A stretch of 5,517 nt of DNA, taken from the NCBI GenBank assembly GCA_027858275.1, contig JAQIDA010000182.1, positions 1-5,517 on the forward strand, given 5' to 3'. Below the pieces are notes generated by a model. That model was not told where the DNA came from. It ran no database searches and saw nothing but the letters and a program-made list of their open reading frames with translations. Shown here piece after piece: positions 1 to 5,517 of the stretch. Both the position numbers and the translations under genes were made by a program. The DNA comes from Candidatus Kapaibacterium sp. Its GTDB lineage: Bacteria > Bacteroidota > Ignavibacteria > Kapaibacteriales > UBA2268. The first letter of the stretch is position 1, and every line of letters begins with the position of its first letter.

Positions 1-109
1 TGTCAGCGGCAACGATGAGTAAATATTCGCCGAGATCGTAAACGTCGCGAACTTTGCCGCGGCGTGTCATTTTCAAATCTTTGAAATCTGTTGCATATAC
101 AGCGTTCAT
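1..109 (-). CDS. purC: Phosphoribosylaminoimidazole-succinocarboxamide synthase (SAICAR synthase), 5' part only
   Basis: This is the first 36 codons of a gene that runs off the left edge of the window. The ATG is at 107-109. The peptide contains RRGKVRDVYDLG (residues 16-27) followed by a hydrophobic strand and AAD (34-36). This is the N-terminal GKVRD-type nucleotide-binding signature and the start of the 'ATDR-SAFD' strand of PurC. By family knowledge PurC is a cytoplasmic enzyme of purine synthesis that joins aspartate to carboxyaminoimidazole ribotide using ATP, giving SAICAR. The start is supported by AAGGGGG six bases upstream and by the usual distance of about 18 residues from the start to GKVRD. 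It lies 61 bp downstream of the GH2 gene on the same strand. I see no terminator between them, so read-through from the GH2 gene is possible. Only the N terminus is visible, so integrity of the gene cannot be judged. Confidence 0.93.
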   Translation of the reverse strand, partial: MNAVYATDFKDLKMTRRGKVRDVYDLGEYLLIVAAD

Positions 110-114
110 AATTT

Positions 115-122
115 TCCCCCTT
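115..122 (-). promoter_or_regulatory. Ribosome binding site of purC
   Basis: The minus strand reads AAGGGGGA here, ending six bases before the purC ATG. It is G-rich and well placed, and it fixes the start at 107-109 over the internal Met at codon 14. Confidence 0.6.
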
Positions 123-170
123 GATTATTTATTGATATTAATAAATTTATTTCTAATGTTATCTTTGATT

Positions 171-2795
171 TTAGTACCCGAGAATAATATCTATGAGATG
201 ATTCGCATAAGAAAGCGTTGAATATTGCAGCTGATATATCACTCCTGTTATGAATAATACTAAGCCCGTGAACGCAAAACCAACGATATAGACCTTGTAA
301 GGACGAACGTCGAATACAACCGCTGATGAACGAAGTAATCGAAGGAAAACCGTGATCATTATTACTATGAGCAGGATTAACGCGATTGTTACTATAGCAG
401 GAGATAAAGACATTAATCTTGATAGAATTATTGAAATCGGAAGCAACAATAATATCGGAGTGCCTGACCAAATTACTATTGTGTAGGTGTCAATGTAGAA
501 AATTCTGCCTCTCACTAAAGTCGAAGCTAATTTTAACAATCCTGCTACTAAGAAAATTCCTGCAAAAAAGATTAACGAAATTATTACTATAAACAATTCC
601 GGTATCCAAACCAATCTGAAGATTAACTCCTGTAACCGGTTCGCCGGTACGAGCAGCATCAGTATATGTTGCAACATCTCGTCAGTACGATAGAAGTACA
701 TTATTGACGATAGGAATATTCCCAAAGTAAACGACACCGCAAGCCCCAATAAGACGGTTTGGACAGATGACATTATTCGCTGATCCCGAATGTCAGCATA
801 AAAATTATAAGGTCTCATTATTGATCTGAACAGATATTCTCTGAAACGTTTGAATCTGTTAATCAGGAATATTATCAAAATGCTTAATGACAATCCGAAT
901 ATGATGAATGACAGAGGAGCTTCTTCCTCATAACTTCCGGCAAGCAAAAGCGGCTCTTTTTCCTTGTTAAACATAGCCAACATTGTAGTGAATGCGAATC
1001 TCGGACGTCTCTGCCTGTCAACTAATCCGGAAGTACATAAATATTGATTCTTGTAATTGATCATCAGAAAAGGATTTTCCAATAAATAATCGTTGAAAGA
1101 CCATATCAAACTTCCGCTGTAATCCATCGATTGCACGGCATGGAAGAGATTGAACAGATAATTCGCCTGCGATTCAACCGATAAAGGATCGGAATAACCG
1201 TTATGATTGTCGGGATGAATGCTCACACCGTAATTAACATAGACAGGGATCTTTGTCGTGAGCTCCTCCATTCGAGTGAGATTAGCTACAGTATTGTCAA
1301 ATTCCCTATATTTCCCAATGTCTCGAAGACCGATGAAATCATAGCCTTCGATATCGACATCTTCGGAATTGAGCGCTGTCGTTTTATAAATCAAATGTTT
1401 TGATTGTTGGCGGAAGAACTTCATTATATAATCTTTGTAGCTGATTGTTCCGGCTGATCCTTCTTGCAAGCCCTCCATAAGCCCCCAAGCCATAAGCGAA
1501 GGATGATTGTCGTAGCCAGCTATAAGTCTTCTGGCAACGTTCCGCATATTTTTCTTGATTTCGTCAGAACCTATAAGCAGATTAGGTATATCATATACGG
1601 GCATTTCAACCAACATCAGCAAACCGTATTTGTCACAGAGATGCGCAAAATAGGGATGAGGAGCGGAGAATTTAAAGCGGACAAGATTGATGCCGAGTTT
1701 CTTCATCAATTTAACATCTTGTTCCATTTGTGCTGCTGTTAAAGTCTGATAATTATCGTAACTGTCCTCAATATAATCCACACCTTCAATCTCAAATTCT
1801 CTTCCGTTAAGAAAAATTCGAGGTCGATTGTTCTTATCCATGATTCGGATATCTCTGAAACCGATAATATCCTTGCGATGGTCAATTAGCTGTCCGGACT
1901 TAGTAATCTTGAAATTCAATTCGTAAAGATCCGGTGTGCCGGGTGACCATAATCTTAGATTCCAAGCTCTCAATTCAAAGTTCTCTTCAATTATTCTGTC
2001 AGAAGAGATCTTGATTATTTTTGAGCTGACCTCAGTAACCGGCTGTCCCGTTAACATGTCAACAACAAAGGCTTCAATTTTCACATCTATGGAATCATTG
2101 CTGATTTTTATTGGAATCGAGTCGTTAACCGAATGTCTGATTTTTTTTATATCCGCGGCCGTAACACTAATTTTAGATTTGATTTTGCATGAGCTTAGGT
2201 CTCGATTGAACTTTGTTGTGTATTTGACATCGCTTATATGGATTTGGGGAGTCCCGACAAGCATAAGATCGCGTACTATACCGGTATATATTTTTTTCGC
2301 AAATACATTTTGGGATTGAACTTGTGCGACGGTGCTTTCCGTCGCTAATACTTTTAGGCGAATTTTATTTACCGTATTGTTCATTTTATTATCAGGGATA
2401 CGAACTGTAAATGGATTCATACTGCTGAAGTACTTCTCGACATATTGATCGTTAAAATAAACTTCAGTCACATTGTCAATACCGTTAAAACTCAAATACC
2501 ATGCGTATTTTTGGCGCAGTTCAGGACTAAGCTTGATTGTGCGTTGATATATAATAAATTTTTGTTTTGGTTCCGAACCGGGGACTTCTATAGTTTTGTC
2601 GGATGTCGCTTCATCTTCGTAGGAGACCTGCCATTTGCCGGCTAAACTCTGAACAAAACCCGAAGACGAGGGAACGAGCACATCAAGTTGCTCGGCGCTG
2701 AATTTTTCGTATTTTTCTGTTGCTGAGCTGTTGTTCAATCCTATGAATGCGAACAGCAAAATCGTCAAAAATAAAAATGGTTTAGCTTTAAGCAT
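171..2795 (-). CDS. Secreted, membrane-anchored GH2-family protein (beta-galactosidase/glucuronidase fold) with a C-terminal six-helix membrane region; probable pseudoenzyme
   Basis: The protein has 874 residues. It starts with a signal peptide (about 1-25: MLKAKP, then a hydrophobic core to about residue 20). A GH2 N-terminal jelly-roll sugar-binding domain spans about 35-190, including GIDNVTEVYFND (105-116) and TGIVRDLMLV (171-180). A GH2 Ig-like domain spans about 190-318, with LWSPGTPDLYEL (282-293) and IGFRDIRI (311-318). A TIM barrel spans about 325-612: LNGREFEIEGV, DVKLMKKLGINLVRF, LCDKYGLLMLVE, the beta-strand GSLIWSFNDY (561-570) and GLVDRQRRPR (590-599), all as in beta-glucuronidase. 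Active-site positions look degraded. The nucleophile motif 'SEYG' reads VNYG (Asn521), and the acid/base motif 'W-S-x-x-N-E' reads WGLMEG (437-442), with no Asn and the Glu one place early. Hydrophobic helices follow at about 628-646, 676-702, 731-757, 771-792, 798-820 and 835-857. Arg/Lys-rich loops after helices 1, 3 and 5 put the N-terminal domains and the C terminus outside the cytoplasm. Helices 2-6 resemble a Yip1-type five-helix domain, which is a tentative reading. Substrate and role are unknown; carbohydrate binding, sensing or surface-glycan handling is inference. The gene follows a terminator and is probably its own unit. Confidence 0.85.
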   Translation of the reverse strand: MLKAKPFLFLTILLFAFIGLNNSSATEKYEKFSAEQLDVLVPSSSGFVQSLAGKWQVSYEDEATSDKTIEVPGSEPKQKFIIYQRTIKLSPELRQKYAWYLSFNGIDNVTEVYFNDQYVEKYFSSMNPFTVRIPDNKMNNTVNKIRLKVLATESTVAQVQSQNVFAKKIYTGIVRDLMLVGTPQIHISDVKYTTKFNRDLSSCKIKSKISVTAADIKKIRHSVNDSIPIKISNDSIDVKIEAFVVDMLTGQPVTEVSSKIIKISSDRIIEENFELRAWNLRLWSPGTPDLYELNFKITKSGQLIDHRKDIIGFRDIRIMDKNNRPRIFLNGREFEIEGVDYIEDSYDNYQTLTAAQMEQDVKLMKKLGINLVRFKFSAPHPYFAHLCDKYGLLMLVEMPVYDIPNLLIGSDEIKKNMRNVARRLIAGYDNHPSLMAWGLMEGLQEGSAGTISYKDYIMKFFRQQSKHLIYKTTALNSEDVDIEGYDFIGLRDIGKYREFDNTVANLTRMEELTTKIPVYVNYGVSIHPDNHNGYSDPLSVESQANYLFNLFHAVQSMDYSGSLIWSFNDYLLENPFLMINYKNQYLCTSGLVDRQRRPRFAFTTMLAMFNKEKEPLLLAGSYEEEAPLSFIIFGLSLSILIIFLINRFKRFREYLFRSIMRPYNFYADIRDQRIMSSVQTVLLGLAVSFTLGIFLSSIMYFYRTDEMLQHILMLLVPANRLQELIFRLVWIPELFIVIISLIFFAGIFLVAGLLKLASTLVRGRIFYIDTYTIVIWSGTPILLLLPISIILSRLMSLSPAIVTIALILLIVIMITVFLRLLRSSAVVFDVRPYKVYIVGFAFTGLVLFITGVIYQLQYSTLSYANHLIDIILGY

Positions 2796-2798
2796 AAT

Positions 2799-2804
2799 CC
2801 CTCT
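2799..2804 (-). promoter_or_regulatory. Ribosome binding site of the GH2 gene, short spacing
   Basis: The minus strand reads AGAGGG, then ATT, then ATG. The purine run is a good Shine-Dalgarno match, but the gap of three bases is shorter than at the neighbouring genes (six and nine bases). The start is still supported, because the hydrophobic signal peptide begins directly after it. Confidence 0.5.
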
Positions 2805-2846
2805 GCAATCTGATAATTATTATAAATCTCGAAAACATCAAACAGC

Positions 2847-2866
2847 ATCTATTTTTTCAAATAGAT
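2847..2866. repeat. Perfect 8-bp inverted repeat with 4-base loop upstream of the GH2 gene
   Basis: ATCTATTT and AAATAGAT flank TTTC on the plus strand. The dyad lies 51-71 bases upstream of the GH2 start codon. It could be an operator or a 5'-leader hairpin. On the plus strand it is followed by a T-run (ACTTTTTTC), but no plus-strand gene exists for it to terminate. The region is AT-rich, so chance cannot be ruled out, although eight perfect pairs with a tight loop is better than expected. Confidence 0.4.
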
Positions 2867-2884
2867 ACTTTTTTCACAATTACA

Positions 2885-2913
2885 AAAATACTCTATATCT
2901 TTACTTATACCAA
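2885..2913 (-). promoter_or_regulatory. Weak candidate sigma70-type promoter for the GH2 gene
   Basis: On the minus strand TTGGTA (2908-2913, 4/6 to TTGACA) and TATTTT (2885-2890, 4/6 to TATAAT) are separated by 17 bases. This puts a transcript start near 2878 and the 2847-2866 dyad in the leader. The region is AT-rich and if the organism belongs to the Bacteroidota-like group its consensus may differ, so this is only the best visible candidate. Confidence 0.2.
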
Positions 2914-2936
2914 CTGTGATTTGTGTTTTTTTTAAT

Positions 2937-2965
2937 AAAAAGGGTTTTTTCTAAAAAAAAGGCCC
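2937..2965 (-). terminator. Possible second intrinsic terminator after the aminotransferase gene
   Basis: On the minus strand GGGCC, a run of eight T, AG, a run of six A and CCC form an imperfect A-T-rich stem capped by G-C pairs, with two bulged bases, followed by TTTTT. It lies just beyond the stronger terminator at 2971-3009 and may be a tandem backup. The stem is mostly A-T, so the call is weak. Confidence 0.3.
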
Positions 2966-2970
2966 GTATA

Positions 2971-3009
2971 ACAAACAAAAAACGGCGAATCCCTGATAGG
3001 AATACGCCG
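2971..3009 (-). terminator. Rho-independent terminator of the aminotransferase gene
   Basis: On the minus strand the arms CGGCG (3005-3009) and CGCCG (2983-2987) pair perfectly. The interior is partly paired (ATTCC/GGGAT region) around a small loop. TTTTTTGTTTGTT follows immediately. The hairpin begins 22 bases after the aminotransferase stop codon. The G-C stem base directly joined to a U-tract is the classical intrinsic terminator layout. It separates the aminotransferase from the GH2 gene. Confidence 0.85.
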
Positions 3010-3031
3010 CAACCCCTGCTTAGTTCTCCGC

Positions 3032-4231
3032 TTATCTGATTTTATAGATTTCGTAGAATTCGGCAATATGTTTATATGCTTTTTCGAGTACTTCTTCCTG
3101 TGGAAGTATTACTATTCTGAAATGGCTTGTGCCGGGCTTCTGACCGAATCCCGTACCGGGAACGACCACAACGCCTGTTGCTTTGATAAGCTCAGCGACA
3201 AAGTGCATATCGTCTTCAACGTCGATTGACGGGAACACATAGAATGATCCTTTGGGCTTGACCATTGAAATGCCGTCAACGCTGCCGAGCATGTCATTAG
3301 TCATTTGGCTGCGACGTTCCAATTTGCCGATCAACTCTTTGATATGTGACTGATCGCCGTCCAAAGAGGGAGCGATTGCGTATTGCATCGGATGGTTGGC
3401 GCAGAGTCTTGCTCTGAGCAATTTATTAATAGCTTCAATATAATCACGAAGCAGATTCTGATTGCCGCTTACAATTCCCCATCCGATTCTGAAACCGGGA
3501 ACGACATAATTCTTAGATAACCCGCTGAAAGTGATTATAGGCGCTTCCGAGTTCAATGCGGCAATTGAGACAAGTTCATTGTCATCAAACAACAGCTTGT
3601 CGTAGATTTCATCAGCTAAGATCACAAGATTGTGTTCCAGAGCAACATCAATAATTTGTAACAGAATTTCTTTTGTATAAATCGAACCCGTAGGATTATT
3701 TGGGTTGATCAGAACAATTGCGCGAGTTTTGTCGTTGACTTTCGCCTTGATATCTTCGATATCCGGCTGCCATCCGTTTTCCTCATCCAAGAAATATGGA
3801 TTTACTTCCATTTCGAGCTTGCTCTGAATAGCAGTATAAAGAGGATAGCCGGGAGTAGGCAGAAGTACGTTCTCGCCTGCGTTGACCAATGCGGTCAGAC
3901 AGATTTCAATCGCTTCGCTGGCTCCGGTAGTGACAAAAATATCCTGAATATTTTTAATGCCCTTGCGTTCAGCGTCTCTTTCAATGGCTTCAACAGCTGC
4001 CGGGAGACCTGAAGATGCAGCATAACCGTTCTGATTATCCTTCATAGCTTTATAAGTCGCTTCAATCAGATGATCCGGTGTTTTATGATCGAATAAATTT
4101 GGATCGCCGATGTTCAAATAGAGCATCTCTTTACCGGATTTAGCGGTTTCGTTAGCTAATACCACAATATCTCTCACCGCGTATTTAATAGTCGCGGTTC
4201 TTGCGGCCGGTATAATTATTTTGGACGACAT
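3032..4231 (-). CDS. alaA: PLP-dependent aminotransferase, AlaA-type (glutamate-pyruvate/alanine transaminase)
   Basis: The protein has 399 residues, the normal length for a class I/II fold-type I aminotransferase, and looks complete. Visible motifs in order are LNIGDPNLF (39-47, substrate loop), TTGASEAI (101-108, PLP phosphate contact), PTPGYPLY (125-132), INPNNPTG (175-182, Asn179 near the PLP ring), ILADEIYD (204-211, Asp207 to the pyridine N and Tyr210), SGLSKNY (236-242, Schiff-base Lys240), GFRIGW (246-251, Arg248) and HFRIV (370-374, Arg372 for the substrate carboxylate). The order and wording (LNIG, DEIYDK, RLCAN, VKP-G, FRIV-LP) follow E. coli AlaA closely, so reversible transfer between alanine/pyruvate and glutamate/2-oxoglutarate is the best guess. 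Aspartate or another amino acid cannot be excluded. It is a soluble cytoplasmic enzyme. The ATG is supported by AGGAGA nine bases upstream. An intrinsic terminator follows it. The thiolase gene lies 229 bases upstream on the same strand, separated by a structured repeat. Confidence 0.9.
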   Translation of the reverse strand: MSSKIIIPAARTATIKYAVRDIVVLANETAKSGKEMLYLNIGDPNLFDHKTPDHLIEATYKAMKDNQNGYAASSGLPAAVEAIERDAERKGIKNIQDIFVTTGASEAIEICLTALVNAGENVLLPTPGYPLYTAIQSKLEMEVNPYFLDEENGWQPDIEDIKAKVNDKTRAIVLINPNNPTGSIYTKEILLQIIDVALEHNLVILADEIYDKLLFDDNELVSIAALNSEAPIITFSGLSKNYVVPGFRIGWGIVSGNQNLLRDYIEAINKLLRARLCANHPMQYAIAPSLDGDQSHIKELIGKLERRSQMTNDMLGSVDGISMVKPKGSFYVFPSIDVEDDMHFVAELIKATGVVVVPGTGFGQKPGTSHFRIVILPQEEVLEKAYKHIAEFYEIYKIR

Positions 4232-4240
4232 CTCTTATTT

Positions 4241-4246
4241 TCTCCT
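4241..4246 (-). promoter_or_regulatory. Ribosome binding site of the aminotransferase gene
   Basis: The minus strand reads AGGAGA nine bases before the ATG at 4229-4231. This is a strong match that confirms the chosen start. Confidence 0.7.
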
Positions 4247-4293
4247 GTTGTTCTGTTTTATTCTGAAAAATATGTTGTTTCCTTGCTGTCCGG

Positions 4294-4328
4294 AAACCTT
4301 GCCGAAGGTAAAGAAACCTTCGGAAGGT
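4294..4328. repeat. Two tandem imperfect palindromes (ACCTT...AAGGT), also forming a longer dyad
   Basis: Copy 1 is ACCTT-GCCG-AAGGT (4296-4309) and copy 2 is ACCTT-CGG-AAGGT (4316-4328). Both are preceded by AA, which gives a unit of about 20 bp. The facing arms also pair across the copies: CCGAAGGT (4302-4309) with ACCTTCGG (4316-4323) is a perfect 8-bp stem with a 6-base loop. The RNA could therefore fold either as two small hairpins or as one larger one. They sit 63-97 bases before the aminotransferase start, in its leader or the thiolase 3' region. No U-tract follows, so a terminator is unlikely. Confidence 0.6.
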
Positions 4329-4350
4329 GTCGGCTGTCTTCATTGAAGAA

Positions 4351-4455
4351 AGAACCTCCCCCTATCCCCCTCCTTTGCAGGCGGTGGGACAAGATAAGAA
4401 TCTTAAAACTCCCCTCCTCTTCCAAGGAGGGGTGCCCGAAGGGCGGGGTGGTTCT
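4351..4455. repeat. 105-bp MITE/REP-like element with imperfect terminal inverted repeats and internal hairpins
   Basis: The left end AGAACCTCCCC (4351-4361) and right end GGGGTGGTTCT (4445-4455) are inverted repeats matching at 10 of 11 positions. Inside lie CCCCTCCT/AGGAGGGG (4411-4418 with 4425-4432), GCCC-GAA-GGGC (4434-4444) and a central AAGAT-AAGA-ATCTT (4391-4404). CCCCTCCT also occurs at 4367-4374, so the right arm AAGGAGGGG can pair with either copy. It encodes nothing of its own and starts five bases after the thiolase stop codon. C-run/G-run elements of this style occur as interspersed intergenic repeats in many Bacteroidota-like genomes. That it is repeated in this genome is inference, since only one copy is in the window. 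No target-site duplication is obvious. Confidence 0.65.
4402..4432 (-). terminator. Possible terminator hairpin after the thiolase gene, inside the repeat element
   Basis: On the minus strand CCCCTCCT, a 6-base loop and AGGAGGGG form a G/C-rich 8-bp stem about 28 bases after the thiolase stop codon. It is followed by AGTTTTAAGATTCTT. The stem is strong but the T-run is short and interrupted, so partial termination is more likely than a firm stop. Some transcripts may read into the aminotransferase gene. Confidence 0.35.
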
Positions 4456-4460
4456 TCGTC

Positions 4461-5501
4461 TTATATTCTTTCAATCAACAGAGCAACTGCTTCGCCGCCG
4501 CCGATACACCATGACGCAATACCAAACTGTTTGTCTTTGAGTATCAGTGAGTGAACCAATGTTGTCAAAACTCTTGCGCCTGAAGCTCCGATCGGATGAC
4601 CGAGCGCAATTGCGCCGCCGTGAATGTTGACTATATCATGATTAATATTCAATTCGCGCTGAGTGATAATCGGAACAGAAGCAAATGCTTCGTTAATTTC
4701 GAATAAATCAATATCAGCGATAGTCATATTTGTTTTCGCGAGAACTTTTTTGATCGCTTCAGTCGGCGCGGTAGTGAACCATTCCGGTGCCTGCGCGAAT
4801 GTTGCCGAAGCTACGATTTTAGCAAGAGGTTTGATGTTAAGATCAGCAGCTCTTTGATCAGAAGTGATTACAAGAGCGGAAGCTCCGTCATCAATAGATG
4901 ATGCGTTTGCCGCGGTAACAGTTCCGTCTTTTTTGAAGACCGTGCGCAATGCCGGAACTTTTTCAAATTTGATTTTGCCGGGCTCTTCGTCAGTATCGAC
5001 TATAACTGAACCGCGACGAGATTTGATTTCTACGGGAACCATTTCGTTTGCGTACCAGCCGTTTTCCTGAGCAGCGAGAGCGCGTTTGTAACTTGCTACT
5101 GCGAACTCATCTTGTTCTTCTCTTGAAATTTTGCACTCAACAGCGCAAAGTTCGCCTGCGTTACCCATGTGGTAATTATTATAAACATCCCAGAGACCGT
5201 CGGCGATCATTGAGTCAACGAGTTCGCCGTTGCCCATGCGATAGCCTGTTCTTGCTTTGGGGAGAATATAAGGGGCGTTGGACATTGATTCTTGTCCGCC
5301 CGCAATTGCAATATTTGTTTCATTGAGTCTGATTGACTGGTCGGCGAGCATGACAGCCTTCAAGCCGCTGCCGCACACTTTATTAATAGTCAAGGCGGGA
5401 ATTGAATTCGACAAACCGGCATAAATTGATGCTTGACGAGCGGGAGCTTGTCCGGCACCGCCGTTGGAAATGCGGGTGTCGTCAAAGCTACTCTCGACGA
5501 G
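4461..5501 (-). CDS. Acetyl-CoA C-acetyltransferase (biosynthetic thiolase), 5' end missing
   Basis: Thiolase condenses two acetyl-CoA to acetoacetyl-CoA, or cleaves the product, in the cytoplasm. Downstream routes may be polyhydroxybutyrate, butyrate or fatty-acid and amino-acid breakdown. Counting from the in-frame TTG at 5412-5414, the nucleophile is Cys14 in NKVCGSG. FEINEAFA holds Asn241, GGAIALGHPIGASGARV holds His273 and SWCIGGGEAV holds Cys303. Adding 75 gives 89, 316, 348 and 378, the classical Zoogloea thiolase numbers, and a total of 392 residues. The remaining protein is therefore gap-free and the true start lies about 75 codons upstream, near 5639, outside the window. Thiolase-like sequence (GGAGQAPARQASIYAGL) continues upstream of the TTG to about 5462-5468, so that TTG is not the start. 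Beyond it the frame loses similarity and meets TAA at 5502-5504. The end at 5501 is only the limit of the open frame. A bad sequence end or a rearranged 5' end both fit. Confidence 0.88.
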   Translation of the reverse strand, partial: LVESSFDDTRISNGGAGQAPARQASIYAGLSNSIPALTINKVCGSGLKAVMLADQSIRLNETNIAIAGGQESMSNAPYILPKARTGYRMGNGELVDSMIADGLWDVYNNYHMGNAGELCAVECKISREEQDEFAVASYKRALAAQENGWYANEMVPVEIKSRRGSVIVDTDEEPGKIKFEKVPALRTVFKKDGTVTAANASSIDDGASALVITSDQRAADLNIKPLAKIVASATFAQAPEWFTTAPTEAIKKVLAKTNMTIADIDLFEINEAFASVPIITQRELNINHDIVNIHGGAIALGHPIGASGARVLTTLVHSLILKDKQFGIASWCIGGGEAVALLIERI

Positions 5502-5517
5502 TTACTCAGGGGGGCTG

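Noticed and set aside
106..471. A 121-codon minus-strand frame overlapping the GH2 3' end
   Set aside because: It is mostly another frame of the GH2 membrane region, which is confirmed by strong hydrophobic segments in its own frame. The peptide has no recognisable features.
1203..2319. Several plus-strand open frames of 66-127 codons
   Set aside because: All lie antisense to the GH2 barrel and Ig-like domains, whose homology fixes the coding strand.
2971..3009. Plus-strand terminator or attenuator
   Set aside because: The T-tract follows the stem only on the minus strand, directly downstream of the aminotransferase stop codon, and there is no plus-strand gene nearby.
4351..4455. CRISPR array or G-quadruplex-driven regulator
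   Set aside because: There are no regularly spaced direct repeats with unique spacers. The G-runs are too irregular and are better explained by the hairpin arms of an inverted-repeat element.
4283..4554. Two overlapping plus-strand open frames of 75-85 codons across the intergenic repeat
   Set aside because: They run through the inverted repeats and into the antisense of the thiolase 3' end. The peptides are low-complexity Pro/Arg/Ser text from C-runs, with no recognisable domain or ribosome binding site.
5412..5414. TTG as the start codon of a 317-residue thiolase
   Set aside because: Typical thiolase sequence (GAGQAPARQASIYAG) continues in frame upstream of it, and starting here would remove about 75 residues of the N-terminal fold. 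The gene is 5'-incomplete in this window.
5430..5517. Short plus-strand frame reaching the window end
   Set aside because: It is protein-like only over about 20 residues, starts antisense to secure thiolase sequence and has no start signal. It is kept as a hint of a chimeric join, not annotated as a gene.

Overview
The window carries four genes, all read from the minus strand. Going right to left they are a thiolase missing its 5' end, an AlaA-type aminotransferase, a large secreted and membrane-anchored glycoside hydrolase family 2 (GH2) protein, and the first 36 codons of purC at the left edge. The genes use strong AGGAG or GGGGG ribosome binding sites and fairly AT-rich spacers. The G/C-rich repeat next to the thiolase is of a kind I associate with Bacteroidota/Chlorobiota-type (FCB group) genomes. 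That placement, for example in an Ignavibacteria- or Kapabacteria-like lineage, is an inference from style and not from a marker gene.

Layout. Positions 4461-5501 hold acetyl-CoA acetyltransferase. Its numbering matches classical biosynthetic thiolases without gaps from the active-site region to the C terminus. The last roughly 48 bases of the window (5470-5517) do not continue the thiolase in any minus-strand frame and contain an in-frame stop. Positions 4232-4460 form a structured spacer. It holds two tandem ACCTT...AAGGT palindromes and a 105-bp element with imperfect terminal inverted repeats and internal hairpins. Positions 3032-4231 encode the aminotransferase, followed by a clear intrinsic terminator at 2971-3009 and perhaps a second one. 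Positions 2796-2970 also hold a perfect 20-bp palindrome and a weak promoter candidate ahead of the GH2 gene. Positions 171-2795 encode the GH2 protein, and 1-109 the start of purC.

How the genes fit together. The thiolase (acetyl-CoA/acetoacetyl-CoA interconversion), the aminotransferase (pyruvate/alanine and glutamate) and PurC (purine synthesis) are housekeeping metabolism, and nothing here ties them into one pathway. The terminator after the aminotransferase separates it from the GH2 gene, which looks like its own transcription unit. No complete novel system is visible. The most unusual object is the GH2 protein: it keeps the three-domain GH2 architecture, appears to have lost the catalytic nucleophile (Asn in place of Glu), has a disturbed acid/base motif, and is fused to a C-terminal region with six predicted membrane segments.
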